Numbered from the stretch's first letter, positions 30,292-39,162 are shown. The stretch: 64,000 bases of DNA from Amycolatopsis sp. EV170708-02-1 (GCF_022479115.1 NZ_CP092497.1:3720001-3784000), one strand, 5' to 3'. The notes: generated by a model not told the origin, from the letters alone. Translations and numbers: made by a program.

Positions 30292-31178
30292 CCGCGAACA
30301 CCGAAAGCGAGCGCGTCGCCGAGCGTCTGCAACGTTCCTCCGCGCGGCACTCCTACGACCCGGACGTCGACGTCGACTGGCTGGCACCGCTGGTCGACGG
30401 GGCGTACGGCAAGGCACCGGAACGTTGTTCCTTGTACGGCACCGAATTGTGGGAGCGCCTCGACGATCGGCAGCGCGCCGAACTGAGCCGTCAAGAGGCC
30501 GCGGCCGCGGCGGCGTCGGGGATCTGGTTCGAGCTGATCCTCATGCAGGGCCTCGTACGCCACGTCTACAACAGTGACCCGACGACCCACAACGCGCAGT
30601 ACGCGCTCACCGAGATCGCCGACGAATGCCGTCACAGCACCATGTTCGCCCGCTCGATAGAGAAGAGCGGCGGCGTCGTCCGGCGCCCGAGCCGCACTGC
30701 GCACCGCGCGGGCAAGGTGTTCGGCGCGATCTGCGGCCCGGCGTTGCTGTTCGCCGGCGCCATCTACGTCGAAGAACTCGCCGACGGCATGCAACGCGAG
30801 ATGATGCGCGACGACAGCCTGCAGCCGATGATCCGGATGATCTCCCGGATCCACGTCATCGAAGAGGCACGCCACATCAGCTTCGCGAAGGACGAACTGG
30901 GCCGGGCCTGGGCCCGCCACGGCCGCGTCGGCCGCGAACTGATCCGCTGGGCCATCGCCGGGATGGCCTACGTCGCGACCTCGGAGTTGTTGCACCCCAA
31001 GGCCTACACGTCCGTCGGTCTCGACCCCCGTGAAGCCCGCGTGGTCGCCACCGCGAATCCGCACTGGCGCCGGACCAAGGCCGCGTGGGCGGCCAAAGCC
31101 GTCGACTACTTCACCGAGATCGGCCTGATCGGCGGCCCGAGCCGCCGGCTCTGGCGCCGCGCCGGCGTCCTCGACTGA
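30288..31178 (+). CDS. AurF-like diiron oxygenase
   Basis: 296 residues. Helical diiron ligands are visible: [20 protein letters not shown] (E...ExxH) and [22 protein letters not shown] (second ExxH), with [18 protein letters not shown] between. This pattern belongs to AurF-type p-aminobenzoate N-oxygenases and related fatty-substrate oxygenases. Substrate unknown; coupling with a crotonase suggests an acyl-CoA-linked or lipid substrate rather than an arylamine. Confidence 0.82.
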   Translation: MTANTESERVAERLQRSSARHSYDPDVDVDWLAPLVDGAYGKAPERCSLYGTELWERLDDRQRAELSRQEAAAAAASGIWFELILMQGLVRHVYNSDPTTHNAQYALTEIADECRHSTMFARSIEKSGGVVRRPSRTAHRAGKVFGAICGPALLFAGAIYVEELADGMQREMMRDDSLQPMIRMISRIHVIEEARHISFAKDELGRAWARHGRVGRELIRWAIAGMAYVATSELLHPKAYTSVGLDPREARVVATANPHWRRTKAAWAAKAVDYFTEIGLIGGPSRRLWRRAGVLD

Positions 31179-31195
31179 ACAAGGAAGGCACCTCC

Positions 31196-31453
31196 ATGTC
31201 CGCACGCACCGGCAAGCTCCTCGGCCTCGGCATCGCCGCGACCGGTCTCGCCCACTTCGCCGCTCCGGCCGCTTTCGAACCCGTGACGAAGATGGCCTTC
31301 GCCGACGACGTCCGCAACTGGACCTACCGCAACGGCGCGACCGAACTCGCCATCGGCCTGGCGATCGCGGCCCGCCCGACCCGGAAGGCCGGTGTCGCCG
31401 GGCTGGCCGTCTACGCCGGATGGCTGGGCAAGCGGGTCCTCACCCGGCGCTGA
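31196..31453 (+). CDS. Small membrane protein, last gene of the AurF-like operon
   Basis: 85 residues with two or three hydrophobic stretches (KLLGLGIAATGLAHFAAPAAF; ATELAIGLAIAAR; AGVAGLAVYAGWLG). The shape resembles small DoxX/DUF4267-type proteins. It follows the oxygenase by 17 bp with AAGGAAGG upstream of ATG 31196. Function not known; it may anchor or accompany the oxygenase. Confidence 0.7.
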   Translation: MSARTGKLLGLGIAATGLAHFAAPAAFEPVTKMAFADDVRNWTYRNGATELAIGLAIAARPTRKAGVAGLAVYAGWLGKRVLTRR

Positions 31454-31562
31454 GATCGTGGTACCGGGGTAGGGGGTCGCGCTCCGGCGGTACCCGGGTA
31501 GCGGGCCAAGACGGTTCCGCCGGGCGATGTGCCCCGGCCTCGAAGGGGAGATCGTTCTCCCC

Positions 31563-32683
31563 ATGGTCCGGATCAACGCCCCGCTCGCCGTCGGCTTCGC
31601 GGTCACCGTATTCGTCGCGATCGCGCTGATCTGGTGGCTTTCGGGCACCCCGCTCGGGATCGACTCGGCCGTCTACCGCGCCGGTGGGTCCGCCGTGCTC
31701 CACGGGGAGCCGTTATACGCACCCCTGACCGCATTGCCCGGCTGGGCGCCGGAACTGCCGTTCACCTATCCGCCGTTCGCCGCGCTGCTCTTCGTCCCGC
31801 TGACCGCGCTGCCGGCGCAATGGTGCTGGGGCCTGCTGGCGATCGCGGCGGCGCCCTCGCTCTATGTCGCGCTCCGGCCCTTCACCGAGCGCGCGTACCT
31901 CCCGCTCCTGCTGCTCGGCGCGTTCGCGCTGCAACCGGTGTGGCAGACGATCGGACTCGGCCAGGTCAATCTCCTCCTGATGGCCGTCGTGGTCGCGGAT
32001 GTGCTGCTGCTGCGCGATTCACGGTTCCGCGGGATCGGGATCGGGCTCGCGGCGGCGGTCAAACTGATCCCGCTGATCTTCATCGTCCACCTCGTGCTCG
32101 TCCGGCGGATCGCCGACGCGGCCCGCGCCTCGGCGGCCTTCCTCGGCGCGACGACGCTCGCGTTCGTCCTGCTGCCGGAGGATTCCGTGCGCTACTGGAC
32201 GTCCGCGATCTTCAACGGCCACTTCGCGGAGATGAAAGGCTGGGTGGGAAACCAGTCGTGGCAAGGCTTCGTCGCCAGGACACTGCCTGAGGGCCGAGCA
32301 GCGACAGTGCTGATCGGCTGCTTCGGCGTCCTCTGCGCGGTGGTGATGATGTGGCTCGTCCGGCGGCTTCACCGCGCGGGCGACGACCCCGCCGCTCTGC
32401 TGGTGACGGCCGGTTGCGCCTTGCTGGTCAGCCCGATCTCGTGGACGCACCACTGGGTATGGGTGGTGCCCGCCCTCGGGTACCTGTGCGCCAGGCGGCC
32501 GGTGATGGCCACGGCCGCCGTCGTGTTCACGGGCTGGACCGTCGCCGTGGTTCCCGGTGGAGGCGGCGCCGAACGCACCTGGAACGTCGGTCAAGCCGTC
32601 GTCGGCAATGCCTACCTGATCACGGCGCTGGCGCTGCTGTTCGTACTCGGCCGCCGTCCGTCCGATGTGGACAGCTCGCTTGA
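31563..32683 (+). CDS. GT87-family (DUF2029) polyprenyl-phosphate-type mannosyltransferase, 3' end uncertain
   Basis: About 380 residues with roughly ten membrane segments. The first loop has GIDSAVYRAGGSAVLHGEPLYA with the catalytic-type Asp, then PFTYPPFAALLFVPLTALP, GLGQVNLLLMAVVVAD and SPISWTHHWVWVVPALGYL, all typical of GT87 mannosyltransferases such as PimE. The frame does not stop after LFVLGRRPSDVDSS but runs antisense through the next gene for some 260 low-complexity residues. A stop (TGA at 32681) is one frame away, so I infer a missing base near 32660-32680 and end the gene there. Role in cell-envelope glycolipid synthesis inferred. Confidence 0.7.
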
Positions 32684-32702
32684 GGACTTCGGAGGTTTCC
32701 GC

Positions 32703-33966
32703 TCATCCGGTGAACCCGAGGACGAGCTGGGCCAGCAGGGCCGAGGTGAAGAAGGAACCGGCGAAAACGAGAAGGGTGACGACCACCGCGCGCCAGCTCA
32801 AGGTCCGAAGGATCCTCAGCTGCCGGATGGTCACGCACAGACCGACGCAGCTGAGCACGGCGGTGGCCAGCGTCAGCAGGTCGACGGCGGACAGGATGCG
32901 CAGCATGGTCGCCGCCCACGGCAGTCCCGGAACGGTCAACGCGGCGCCGACGAACGCCGCCCACAGCACGGTTGGTACGAACCGGCCGGTCCGGTCGCCG
33001 AGGATCCGTACCCCGAAGGCGAGGGCCAACAGCAAGAGCATCCCGGGCGCCGCATGCCATCCTGCGGTGACGAGAAGGAGCACGGTCACGGCCGAGCCGG
33101 TCACCAGCCGAGAGGGCACGACGGTCGCCTTCTGCTCGACCGTGCCCCCGGATATCAGCCGATTCCGCACGGCGGCGGGGGAACGGTACAGCCGCTCCAG
33201 CACCGGAAGGACGACGAAGGCGGCCAGCAGCACCGTGGTGACGTAGGTCAGCACGTCACTGGCCGTCGCCAGCGCGAGGATGTCGTCCTGGGGCAGGTCC
33301 AGGGAACCGTGCGCGAGCGAACCCGCGCAGGAGATCGTCATGCCTCCACTGCCGACCCCGCAGGCCATCGCCAGCGCCGTGGAACTGAACAGCGGAATCG
33401 TCGAGCCGATGCCCGCCAGTACGGAGAAGAACAAGGACCCGAAGAGCGTGCCGCTGACGTAGGTGGCGAGAACGCCTGAACCTTCCGGCCCGGAGATGCC
33501 GTACCGCTCGGTCACCAGGGCGATGCTGGGTTCGCGGCCGATCGAGAAGGTGGCGCCGATACTCGCGCGTCCGAAGCCGAGCAGCAGGGCCGCCGGGAAG
33601 GCCAGCAGCGCTGTTCCCACCTTTCCGAGGCTCTGCACGAGGATCGCCGGCCCGGCCGCGACGATCGTGGGAAGCGCCGTTCCCAGCACGACCCCGGCAC
33701 GCACCACGAAGACCACCGTCAGCAGTTGCAGGAGCTGCCCGGCACAGGACCAGACCGGTGCGGCGGCCTCCGGGCGCCGCCAGGACAACGACAGGTTGAG
33801 GGCGACCGTGATCACGAAAGCGAAGAAAAGCGGAAGCAGGACGAGCGCGAACGTGCCGATCCGTAGCTCCAGCGCGCCCGCGTACTCCGTTCCCACGGTG
33901 ACCAGCGCGCACACCGTGGTGACCCCGATGGCGACCGCCGTCCCCCCCCCCCCAGGAACCCACCAT
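32703..33966 (-). CDS. Multi-pass membrane protein of DUF3100 type, with a G12 tract at its start
   Basis: About 420 residues and ten or more membrane helices. The conserved-looking stretch IGREPSIALVTERYGISGPEGSGVLATYVSGTLFGSLFFSVLAG and ACGVGSGGMTISCAGS recall the DUF3100 family; function unknown. The best start is ATG 33966 (AGAGGA upstream), giving MVGSW then a run of glycines from a 12-G tract. As written this ATG is out of frame with the body: 11 or 14 Gs would be needed. The in-frame alternative is an ATG at 34046 without the tract problem. Either sequence error or slipped-strand switching. Confidence 0.65.
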
Positions 33967-34292
33967 GCCCGAAGATCCTCTTTCCGAACCGGGTCGCCAA
34001 GCCGGTTCGGCGGTGACGCTGTCTGCGGTTTTCCGCTCTGGCGCAAAAGCCTCGCCGGACGGCGGGGACGGACGGCAAGCTGTCCCCATGCCCGCGGAGG
34101 GCCAAGGGGAGGGGAACGATGATCCGGAAAGCGATGATCTCCGCGCCACGCGCAGTACGACCATCGGCGACAGCAATGGTTCGAAGATCGGCCGCGGCCA
34201 CGTCAAGATCCCGGATGTGACGTCGTTCCGGGTCTGCGAGGACGACGCTGGAGAGGACAGTTGCTCGCCGTGGCGGCTCGCCCGCTGAGTGC
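33967..34292. other. Intergenic stretch with no convincing gene
   Basis: About 325 bp between the DUF3100-type gene and the ArsR-type gene. Short open frames on both strands look like noise. On the plus strand one reads TIGDSNGSKIGRGHVKIPD, which could be a decayed gene, but I cannot support a call. Confidence 0.4.
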
Positions 34293-35249
34293 TCAGCCCA
34301 GCAGCGCGGCACCCGTCGGCGTGAGATTGTGCAGCACCACGGCCCCGTGGCGTCGGCTGGCGATGAGCCCGGCGTCGCGGAGCACCGTGGTGTGCCGCGA
34401 AACCGCGGCCGCCGAAATGCCGAGCCGGTCGGCGAGTTCGCCGCTGGTGGGGAAGCCCGCGACCCCGTACAGGACGGCGGCGCGGGTCCGGCCGAGCAGG
34501 GTGGCCAGGTGCTTCGGCAGGGGAGCCGGCTCGTGCTCGTGGGACACCGGGAAGACGAGGACCGGTGGGAGGTCGTCGTCGGCGAGGGCGACCGGGGTGT
34601 CCCAGCAGAAGTAGGACGGAACGAGCCGGATACCGCGGCCGTCGAGGTGGAGGTCGCGGTCGATGGGGTAACGCACGGCCAGGACCGGGGCCTCCCAGCG
34701 GAAGGCCGGCCGGAGCGACTCGAGCAGACCGAGGGTTCCGCTCTCGCCGGCGAGGCGCGACCGTAAGGCCCGGTCGGCGTCGACCTGGGTCCGGACGGTC
34801 GTCCATTGGGGAGCGACCAGGGTGTCGTGGGCGATCTGGAGCGCCTCGGCGACCTGATCGAGCGCCGCGCCCGCACCCGCCGCGAGCCCGAGTGTCCAGC
34901 TCGGCAGACGGGTCTGCTTCGCCATCAGCCCGACTTCGCGCCCGAGCCGGTCCGACGGCGTCCCACGGAGCGCCTCCAGCCCCGCCTTCAGCCCGCACGC
35001 GGACTCGGCGGGAGTGAGGAAGTCGGGAAAGTACCGGGCAGGCGGCGCGATCGTCTGCAGGAACCGCACCGCGGTCCGGGCGTCGCGCTCCCGCAGCCCT
35101 TCCCGCACCCGGCGCCGCCAGCGCGCGAAGGCGGGAAGACCGTCGAACGTGAGTTTCTGCATGGCCAGAACGGTTTCCCACAGTGGATCCGGTGCGGCCG
35201 CGACGCGGACACGGGCCAGGTCATGGCCGGTGAAGTGAATACGAAGCAT
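34293..35249 (-). CDS. ArsR-type winged-helix regulator with DUF5937-like N-terminal domain
   Basis: 318 residues. The large N-terminal domain (~1-240) has the FTGHDLARVRVAAAPDPLWETVLAMQKL opening typical of this actinobacterial family. The C-terminal ~75 residues are an ArsR-like winged helix (LPKHLATLLGRTRAAVLYGVAGFPTSGELADRLGISAAAVSRHTTVLRDAGLIASRRHGAVVLHNLT). ATG 35249 has GGGGGAGG upstream. It diverges from a small secreted protein across about 50 bp and likely regulates it and itself. Confidence 0.82.
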   Translation of the reverse strand: MLRIHFTGHDLARVRVAAAPDPLWETVLAMQKLTFDGLPAFARWRRRVREGLRERDARTAVRFLQTIAPPARYFPDFLTPAESACGLKAGLEALRGTPSDRLGREVGLMAKQTRLPSWTLGLAAGAGAALDQVAEALQIAHDTLVAPQWTTVRTQVDADRALRSRLAGESGTLGLLESLRPAFRWEAPVLAVRYPIDRDLHLDGRGIRLVPSYFCWDTPVALADDDLPPVLVFPVSHEHEPAPLPKHLATLLGRTRAAVLYGVAGFPTSGELADRLGISAAAVSRHTTVLRDAGLIASRRHGAVVLHNLTPTGAALLG

Positions 35250-35297
35250 GACGCCTCCCCCTGGAGTCGTCATTCATTTATCACAACGGAGGGGACC

Positions 35298-35726
35298 ATG
35301 AAGGGGATTCTGAGCAGGAACCTGCGGCGGGCGGCCACGGCGACCGTGGTGGCGTCGGCGGCGACACTGGCGTTCACGGGCACCGCCTCGGCCGCGACCG
35401 GCGCGGCCACCGGCTCCGGGAGCGAGGTCTACGGATCGGCCAACTGGACCTGGACGTTCAGCGGGATGACGGGCATCAACATGGCCGTGCGGGACACGAA
35501 ATGCGACGGCAACCCGGTCTACGTGTTCTTCGAGGCCGACCTCGGCATGGGGACCATCGACCCGACGCCGTACCGCTGGAACGAGAGCGGATGCGGCACC
35601 ACGAGCTCCTGGAGCAACCTGAAGTACAGCTCGGGCACCAAGCTCGGCAGGGTCCGTGTCGTGGTCTGTGTGGACGACGCCGGCTGGGACACCTGCTATC
35701 GGAGCGGATGGCAGTACAACCGCTGA
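35298..35726 (+). CDS. Small secreted protein of unknown function
   Basis: 142 residues. A signal peptide (LRRAATATVVASAATLAFTGTASA-AT) is followed by a ~115-residue extracellular domain with four cysteines (DTKCDGN, ESGCGTT, VVVCVDD, WDTCYRS), likely two disulphides, and many aromatics (NWTWTFSG, YRWNES). Such beta-sandwich-like exoproteins are common in Streptomyces relatives. ATG 35298 has GGAGGGG upstream. Divergent from an ArsR-type regulator gene. Confidence 0.75.
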   Translation: MKGILSRNLRRAATATVVASAATLAFTGTASAATGAATGSGSEVYGSANWTWTFSGMTGINMAVRDTKCDGNPVYVFFEADLGMGTIDPTPYRWNESGCGTTSSWSNLKYSSGTKLGRVRVVVCVDDAGWDTCYRSGWQYNR

Positions 35727-35757
35727 GGCGTAGCCGCGAACCGGCCGCACCCACGAC

Positions 35758-35829
35758 CGAAGCCCACCGACGGCACCCGGAAATCCGGGACAAACCGTGG
35801 GTGGGCTTCGTGTCGAAACTGTGCGCCAT
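35758..35829 (-). repeat. Degenerate copy of the tRNA-Lys 3' end plus its terminator
   Basis: A hairpin (CGAAGCCCACCGACGG...CCGTGGGTGGGCTTCG) is followed by GTGTCGAAACTGTGCGCCAT. The same order (hairpin, GGTGGGCTTCG, AACTGTGCGCCAT) abuts the true tRNA-Lys at 36904-36972, with 4 mismatches in the last 30 bases. It looks like a duplicated attachment-site flank. Confidence 0.6.
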
Positions 35830-35856
35830 GCCGCGGGGTGCGTCCTTGTGTAATGT

Positions 35857-35877
35857 GTTCTCACCCCGGGTGAGAAC
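35857..35877. repeat. Perfect palindrome GTTCTCACC-CCG-GGTGAGAAC
   Basis: Two 9-bp arms around a 3-base centre. The stop codon of the small minus-strand gene lies inside it. It could be a terminator or a protein-binding site. Confidence 0.6.
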
Positions 35878-36163
35878 AATTAGCCACGATTTCGAGCTCT
35901 CGGGCCTGCTTCACGAGATCGACCAACTCCGTTACGAAGTCGTACGCTTCGTCGTCGCCCGGGTACCATTCGGCGACCGTGGGCAGGAGCGACTCTCGGA
36001 TCACGGTCATGATCTCTTCGGCTTGCTCGCTTGTGTATACGCTGAGAGAAAATATGCTGTAGCCCCCTTCGGCGAAGTGGTGCAACTCTTCGGAAAGCGA
36101 ATTGTCCGAAACTTCGCCTGCGACAAATTCGACTACTCGGAGCAGTAGTCCCCGCGAGGGCAT
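35861..36163 (-). CDS. Small protein of unknown function in the tRNA-Lys-flanked island
   Basis: 100 residues from ATG 36163 (MPSRGLLLRVVEFVAGEVSDN), or 104 from ATG 36175. The protein is acidic and helical with many Glu/Asp and no signal peptide; it ends VKQARELEIVANCSHPG. Codon use is clearly less GC-rich than in neighbours. The size and acidity would suit an immunity or anti-toxin protein, but I recognise no family, and no good ribosome binding site is visible. It may be a remnant. Confidence 0.4.
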   Translation of the reverse strand: MPSRGLLLRVVEFVAGEVSDNSLSEELHHFAEGGYSIFSLSVYTSEQAEEIMTVIRESLLPTVAEWYPGDDEAYDFVTELVDLVKQARELEIVANCSHPG

Positions 36164-36219
36164 CCATGACAGCATCTGCGGTGGCTGAACGCGCCCCAGT
36201 GGAGCCACGAATGAACACG

Positions 36220-36900
36220 AATGGTTTCGTGTGGTCGCATAAAGCCCTTGGGCTTCTGGAGCTGCTCGGAAGTCAGTCCTCGCGCGTCGATCGGCACGTA
36301 ATCCGCCCGACGCGGACAGGTGATCGTCGCGCGAGGAGCTTAACCGCACCTGTCGATCCTTCGTCCGCTCGCACCGCCTCTCGGCGCCGACCCGCTCAGC
36401 TCATGGGATCTCGTTGGCGAGGTAGCTTCGGCGTCTCCCGCCGGCACCCAGACGTCTTCGGCAAGGCCGCGGAGGCTGCGTCCTCTGTTCGTTCCGCGAT
36501 CAACCCTCGATGTCGAGGGTCTTCCCGAGCTGCGTGACGGCGTGTGGTGAGGTCCGGCCGCGGGATCCACGGCTGATCGGTGGGGGAACGGCACCACGGC
36601 GACGAGTCGCGGGTCGGCACAGATCCAGCGGAGCGGGCGTGTGGTGAGTAGCCGTCCGAGGCCTCGCCAGGCCGGGCGAGCCGTACTCCGGTCGATGATG
36701 ACGACGTGGCTGGTGCGGGGCGGGGCTGCCGGTACGGTTCGGCGACGTTGTCGCAGGCGCCGCGGCAGCAAGCCGGTTCGTCGCGCCTGCTACGAAGCAG
36801 GCCAGAAGATCCACAGGTCACGTGCCACTCGCGGCCGACAAGGAAGTCAGTGCGGCGGCCGAGGGACGCCCCTCACGGTGGCGCGCCTTGGGCTCACATC
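36220..36900. other. Probable decayed region of the tRNA-Lys island
   Basis: No convincing gene. A minus-strand frame around 36540-36720 encodes STARPAWRGLGRLLTTRPLRW and ICADPRLVAVVPFPH, which might be the remnant of an acetyltransferase-like gene, with no sound start or end. I treat the stretch as degraded. Confidence 0.35.
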
Positions 36901-36903
36901 AAC

Positions 36904-36951
36904 AAAGCCCACCAACGACATCCCTGAGTCACGGGAATCGTTGGTGGGCTT
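36904..36951 (-). terminator. Terminator of tRNA-Lys
   Basis: AAAGCCCACCAACGA and TCGTTGGTGGGCTT form a 14-bp stem 14 bases after the tRNA 3' end, followed on the minus strand by TTTGTTG. A good intrinsic terminator. Confidence 0.75.
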
Positions 36952-36964
36952 CGCCTCAGAACTG

Positions 36965-37037
36965 TGCGCCATCAGGGACTCGAACCCCGAACCCGCTGGT
37001 TAAGAGCCAGCTGCTCTGCCAATTGAGCTAATGGCGC
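36965..37037 (-). tRNA. tRNA-Lys (CTT)
   Basis: 73 nt, 5' end at 37037. Acceptor GCGCCAT pairs exactly with ATGGCGC; the D-arm has AGCTCAATTGGCAGAGC, the anticodon loop CTCTTAA with CTT, and the T-arm GGGTTCGAGTCCC. CCA is not encoded. Confidence 0.95.
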
Positions 37038-37231
37038 CTGGTTGTTCCGCCGCTTTGGTGTTCCCCTCGGCGACGTGGAAAACATTAACACAGGGTTGCT
37101 GGGGCCCGTTTCAGGGGGTCCCCTAACGACGGACCGGGACGTATTCGGCCATCCGGCCGCGAGCGTTGCGGCCGGTCAGGCAGACTATAGCCAGACGTAG
37201 GGGTTGGTACCACGCGAAACGGGCGGTGTGC

Positions 37232-38452
37232 ATGAGGGTCTGGGGAGCGACGGGGCGGTCGCGGGTGGTTTTGGTGGCTTTGGTGGCCGGGCTCACGCTG
37301 GCCGCGTGCACCAGTACACCGTCGGGTGAATCGCCGTCGCCGGGTGGCGCCCCCGGGGGCTCGCAGCCGAGCGGAGCGCCCGCGCCTGAGCCGAAGCCCG
37401 CCGTGATGACGCTGACCCCGGCGCAGGGCGCGGCGAACGTGGCACCCGGCGAGCCGGTCACGGTGGCCGTCGGCGACGGCAAGGTGGGCGAGGTCAAACT
37501 GACCGGTGCCGACGGCAAGGTCGTCGCGGGCAAGCCGAAGGAGGACGGTTCGGGCTGGGAGTCGGCGGAACCGCTCGGCTACGGCAAGACCTACACCGTC
37601 ACCGCGGCCGCGACCGGGACCGACGGCAAGCCGGTCACCGCGACGTCGACGTTCTCCACGGCCAAGCCCGGCCGCCAGATCGGTGTCTCGATCAACCTCG
37701 TCGAAGGGGAGACGGTCGGCGTCGGCCTGCCGTTGATCTTCACCTTCACCGGCAACGTGCCGGACAAGGCCGCGACCGAGAAGACGCTGAAGATCGTCAC
37801 CGAGCCGCAGACCGAGGGCGCGTTCCACTGGTTCGGCGAGAAGACCGTGATGTGGCGGCCCAAGGAGTACTTCAAGGCGGGCACGAAGATCTCGGTCAAC
37901 GCGGCGATCTACGGCAAGAACCTCGGCAACAACACCTTTGGCCGTGAGGACAAGCCCGCCAAGGTGGTCGTCGGCGACAAGCTGGTCGCGACCGCGGACG
38001 GCGGCACGCACCAGATGAAGGTCGTGGTGAACGACCAAGAGGTCAAGCAGATGCCGATCTCCATGGGCAAGCCGTCGAGCAGCACCCCGGCCGGGACCTA
38101 CACGGTGATGAGCGAGCACAACGGGTACACGATGGACTCCAGCACGTACGGCGTCCCGACGGACAGCAAGGCCGGCTACCGGACGTTCGTGAAGTACGCG
38201 GTGCGCATGTCGAACAGCGGCATCTTCTACCACTCGGCGCCGTGGTCGGTCGGTTCGCAGGGCAAGCGGAACGTGAGCCACGGCTGCATCAACCTGTCGA
38301 CCGAGAACGCGCAGTGGCTGATGGACACTTCCAAGAAGGGCGACATCATCACCGTCACCAACTCGGGCCCGCAGGTGCTGGAGCCCACCGACGGCTGGTC
38401 GGTGTGGCAGATGTCGTGGGACGACTGGAAGACCGGCGGCGACCGGAACTGA
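37232..38452 (+). CDS. L,D-transpeptidase lipoprotein (Ig-like domains plus YkuD)
   Basis: 406 residues. A lipoprotein signal with lipobox LTLAAC is followed by a Ser/Pro-rich spacer, two Ig-like domains (~55-245) and a YkuD catalytic domain (~250-375). The active-site motif is HSAPWSVGSQGKRNVSHGCINLS with the catalytic Cys. A C-terminal WQMSWDDWKTGG tail is typical of actinobacterial Ldt. It forms 3-3 crosslinks in peptidoglycan outside the membrane and resembles mycobacterial LdtMt2/LdtMt5. ATG 37232 is chosen from the signal sequence. Confidence 0.92.
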   Translation: MRVWGATGRSRVVLVALVAGLTLAACTSTPSGESPSPGGAPGGSQPSGAPAPEPKPAVMTLTPAQGAANVAPGEPVTVAVGDGKVGEVKLTGADGKVVAGKPKEDGSGWESAEPLGYGKTYTVTAAATGTDGKPVTATSTFSTAKPGRQIGVSINLVEGETVGVGLPLIFTFTGNVPDKAATEKTLKIVTEPQTEGAFHWFGEKTVMWRPKEYFKAGTKISVNAAIYGKNLGNNTFGREDKPAKVVVGDKLVATADGGTHQMKVVVNDQEVKQMPISMGKPSSSTPAGTYTVMSEHNGYTMDSSTYGVPTDSKAGYRTFVKYAVRMSNSGIFYHSAPWSVGSQGKRNVSHGCINLSTENAQWLMDTSKKGDIITVTNSGPQVLEPTDGWSVWQMSWDDWKTGGDRN

Positions 38453-38462
38453 CCTGTTCTTC

Positions 38463-38509
38463 ATGAGGGGTCCTGTCAGGACGGATTTCGTCCGGACAGG
38501 GCCCCTCAT
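38463..38509. repeat. Long inverted repeat ATGAGGGG...CCCCTCAT
   Basis: ATGAGGGGTCCTGTC-AGGACG pairs almost perfectly with CGTCC-GGACAGGGCCCCTCAT around GATTT. It separates the convergent L,D-transpeptidase and small lipoprotein genes, and the stop codon of the latter lies in its right arm. Confidence 0.8.
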
Positions 38510-38895
38510 GGCGTTCCGGGCGGCAAGGTGCCGTAGAAGTGCTCCCACTGCACCTCGCCGCTGGTCTTGTAGCGGCACTTCTGGGTGCCGGTGTCCCAGA
38601 TCTTCTCCGGATCTCGGAGGCACTTCTGGTACTCGAGTTCGGCGAGGTACTTCTGGGACTGGGCTTTCGTGCAGTTCGGGTGACCCGGTTCGCATCGCCA
38701 CGGTGACTTCTTGACCGAGGTCGTCACCGGTGGGGGCGGGCTCACGGTCACCGGCGGCGGCACCGAGGTGGACGGCGTCGCCGTCACGGTCGTGACCGGT
38801 TTCGGAGTGATCGCCGGCACGGGCACTTGGTTCGGTGGAGACGTCGTGCAGGCTCCGGCCGCCATGAAGACTCCCAAGATCAGCCAGCGTCTCAT
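38506..38895 (-). CDS. Small lipoprotein of unknown function
   Basis: 129 residues from ATG 38895. Lipobox VFMAAGAC gives a mature Cys at residue ~15, then a Pro/Thr/Val-rich stalk (~18-60) and a small C-terminal domain with KKSPWRCEPGHPNCTKAQSQKYLAELEYQKCLRDPE and KCRYKTSG, holding four cysteines. Probably anchored to the outer face of the membrane. Function not recognised. Convergent with the L,D-transpeptidase gene across a palindrome. Confidence 0.7.
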   Translation of the reverse strand: MRRWLILGVFMAAGACTTSPPNQVPVPAITPKPVTTVTATPSTSVPPPVTVSPPPPVTTSVKKSPWRCEPGHPNCTKAQSQKYLAELEYQKCLRDPEKIWDTGTQKCRYKTSGEVQWEHFYGTLPPGTP

Positions 38896-38959
38896 GGCAT
38901 CCTCCGCGCGAGTTCCTTCCTGAACTCGCGCGAGCGCCACGCCGCGTTACCGATACCCG

Positions 38960-39007
38960 GAAAAAGCGAAACCCCAGCCTGCCGGAAGAACCGGCCGAAC
39001 TGGGGTT
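38960..39007 (-). terminator. Intrinsic terminator of tRNA-His
   Basis: Minus strand: AACCCCAG/CTGGGGTT outer stem with an inner GCCGG/CCGGC stem, followed by a run of Ts (complement of AAAAA at 38961-38965). Confidence 0.75.
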
Positions 39008-39012
39008 GATGG

Positions 39013-39085
39013 GGTGAGCGACGGGTTTCGAACCCGCGACCTCCTGGACCACAACCAGGTGCTCTACCAGCTGAGCTACGCCCAC
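39013..39085 (-). tRNA. tRNA-His (GTG)
   Basis: 73 nt, 5' end at 39085, with an encoded G-1 (39086) as in tRNA-His. Acceptor GTGGGCG pairs with CGCTCAC (one G-U). D-arm AGCTCAGCTGGTAGAGC, anticodon loop TTGTGGT with GTG, T-arm CGGGTTCGAAACCCG. CCA is encoded next (39010-39012). Confidence 0.95.
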
Positions 39086-39162
39086 CATCGCCGGGCTCGG
39101 GGAACCCCCCATCACCTCGGCCGCACTATATTAGCGTGCCCGTTTCGGGGGCTCGCAACGGG

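Noticed and set aside
32684..33479. C-terminal extension of the GT87 frame
   Set aside because: Antisense of the DUF3100-type gene, low-complexity Gln/Gly/Arg; not a plausible domain.
33965..34288. 107-codon plus-strand frame after the G12 tract
   Set aside because: No motif, no sound ribosome site, overlaps the start region of the opposite gene.
36220..36900. Minus-strand frames resembling an acetyltransferase
   Set aside because: Only a short suggestive stretch, without sound start or end; noted as possible decay only.
36904..36951. Hairpin as part of a palindromic repeat family
   Set aside because: Its position right after tRNA-Lys and the T-rich tail fit an intrinsic terminator.
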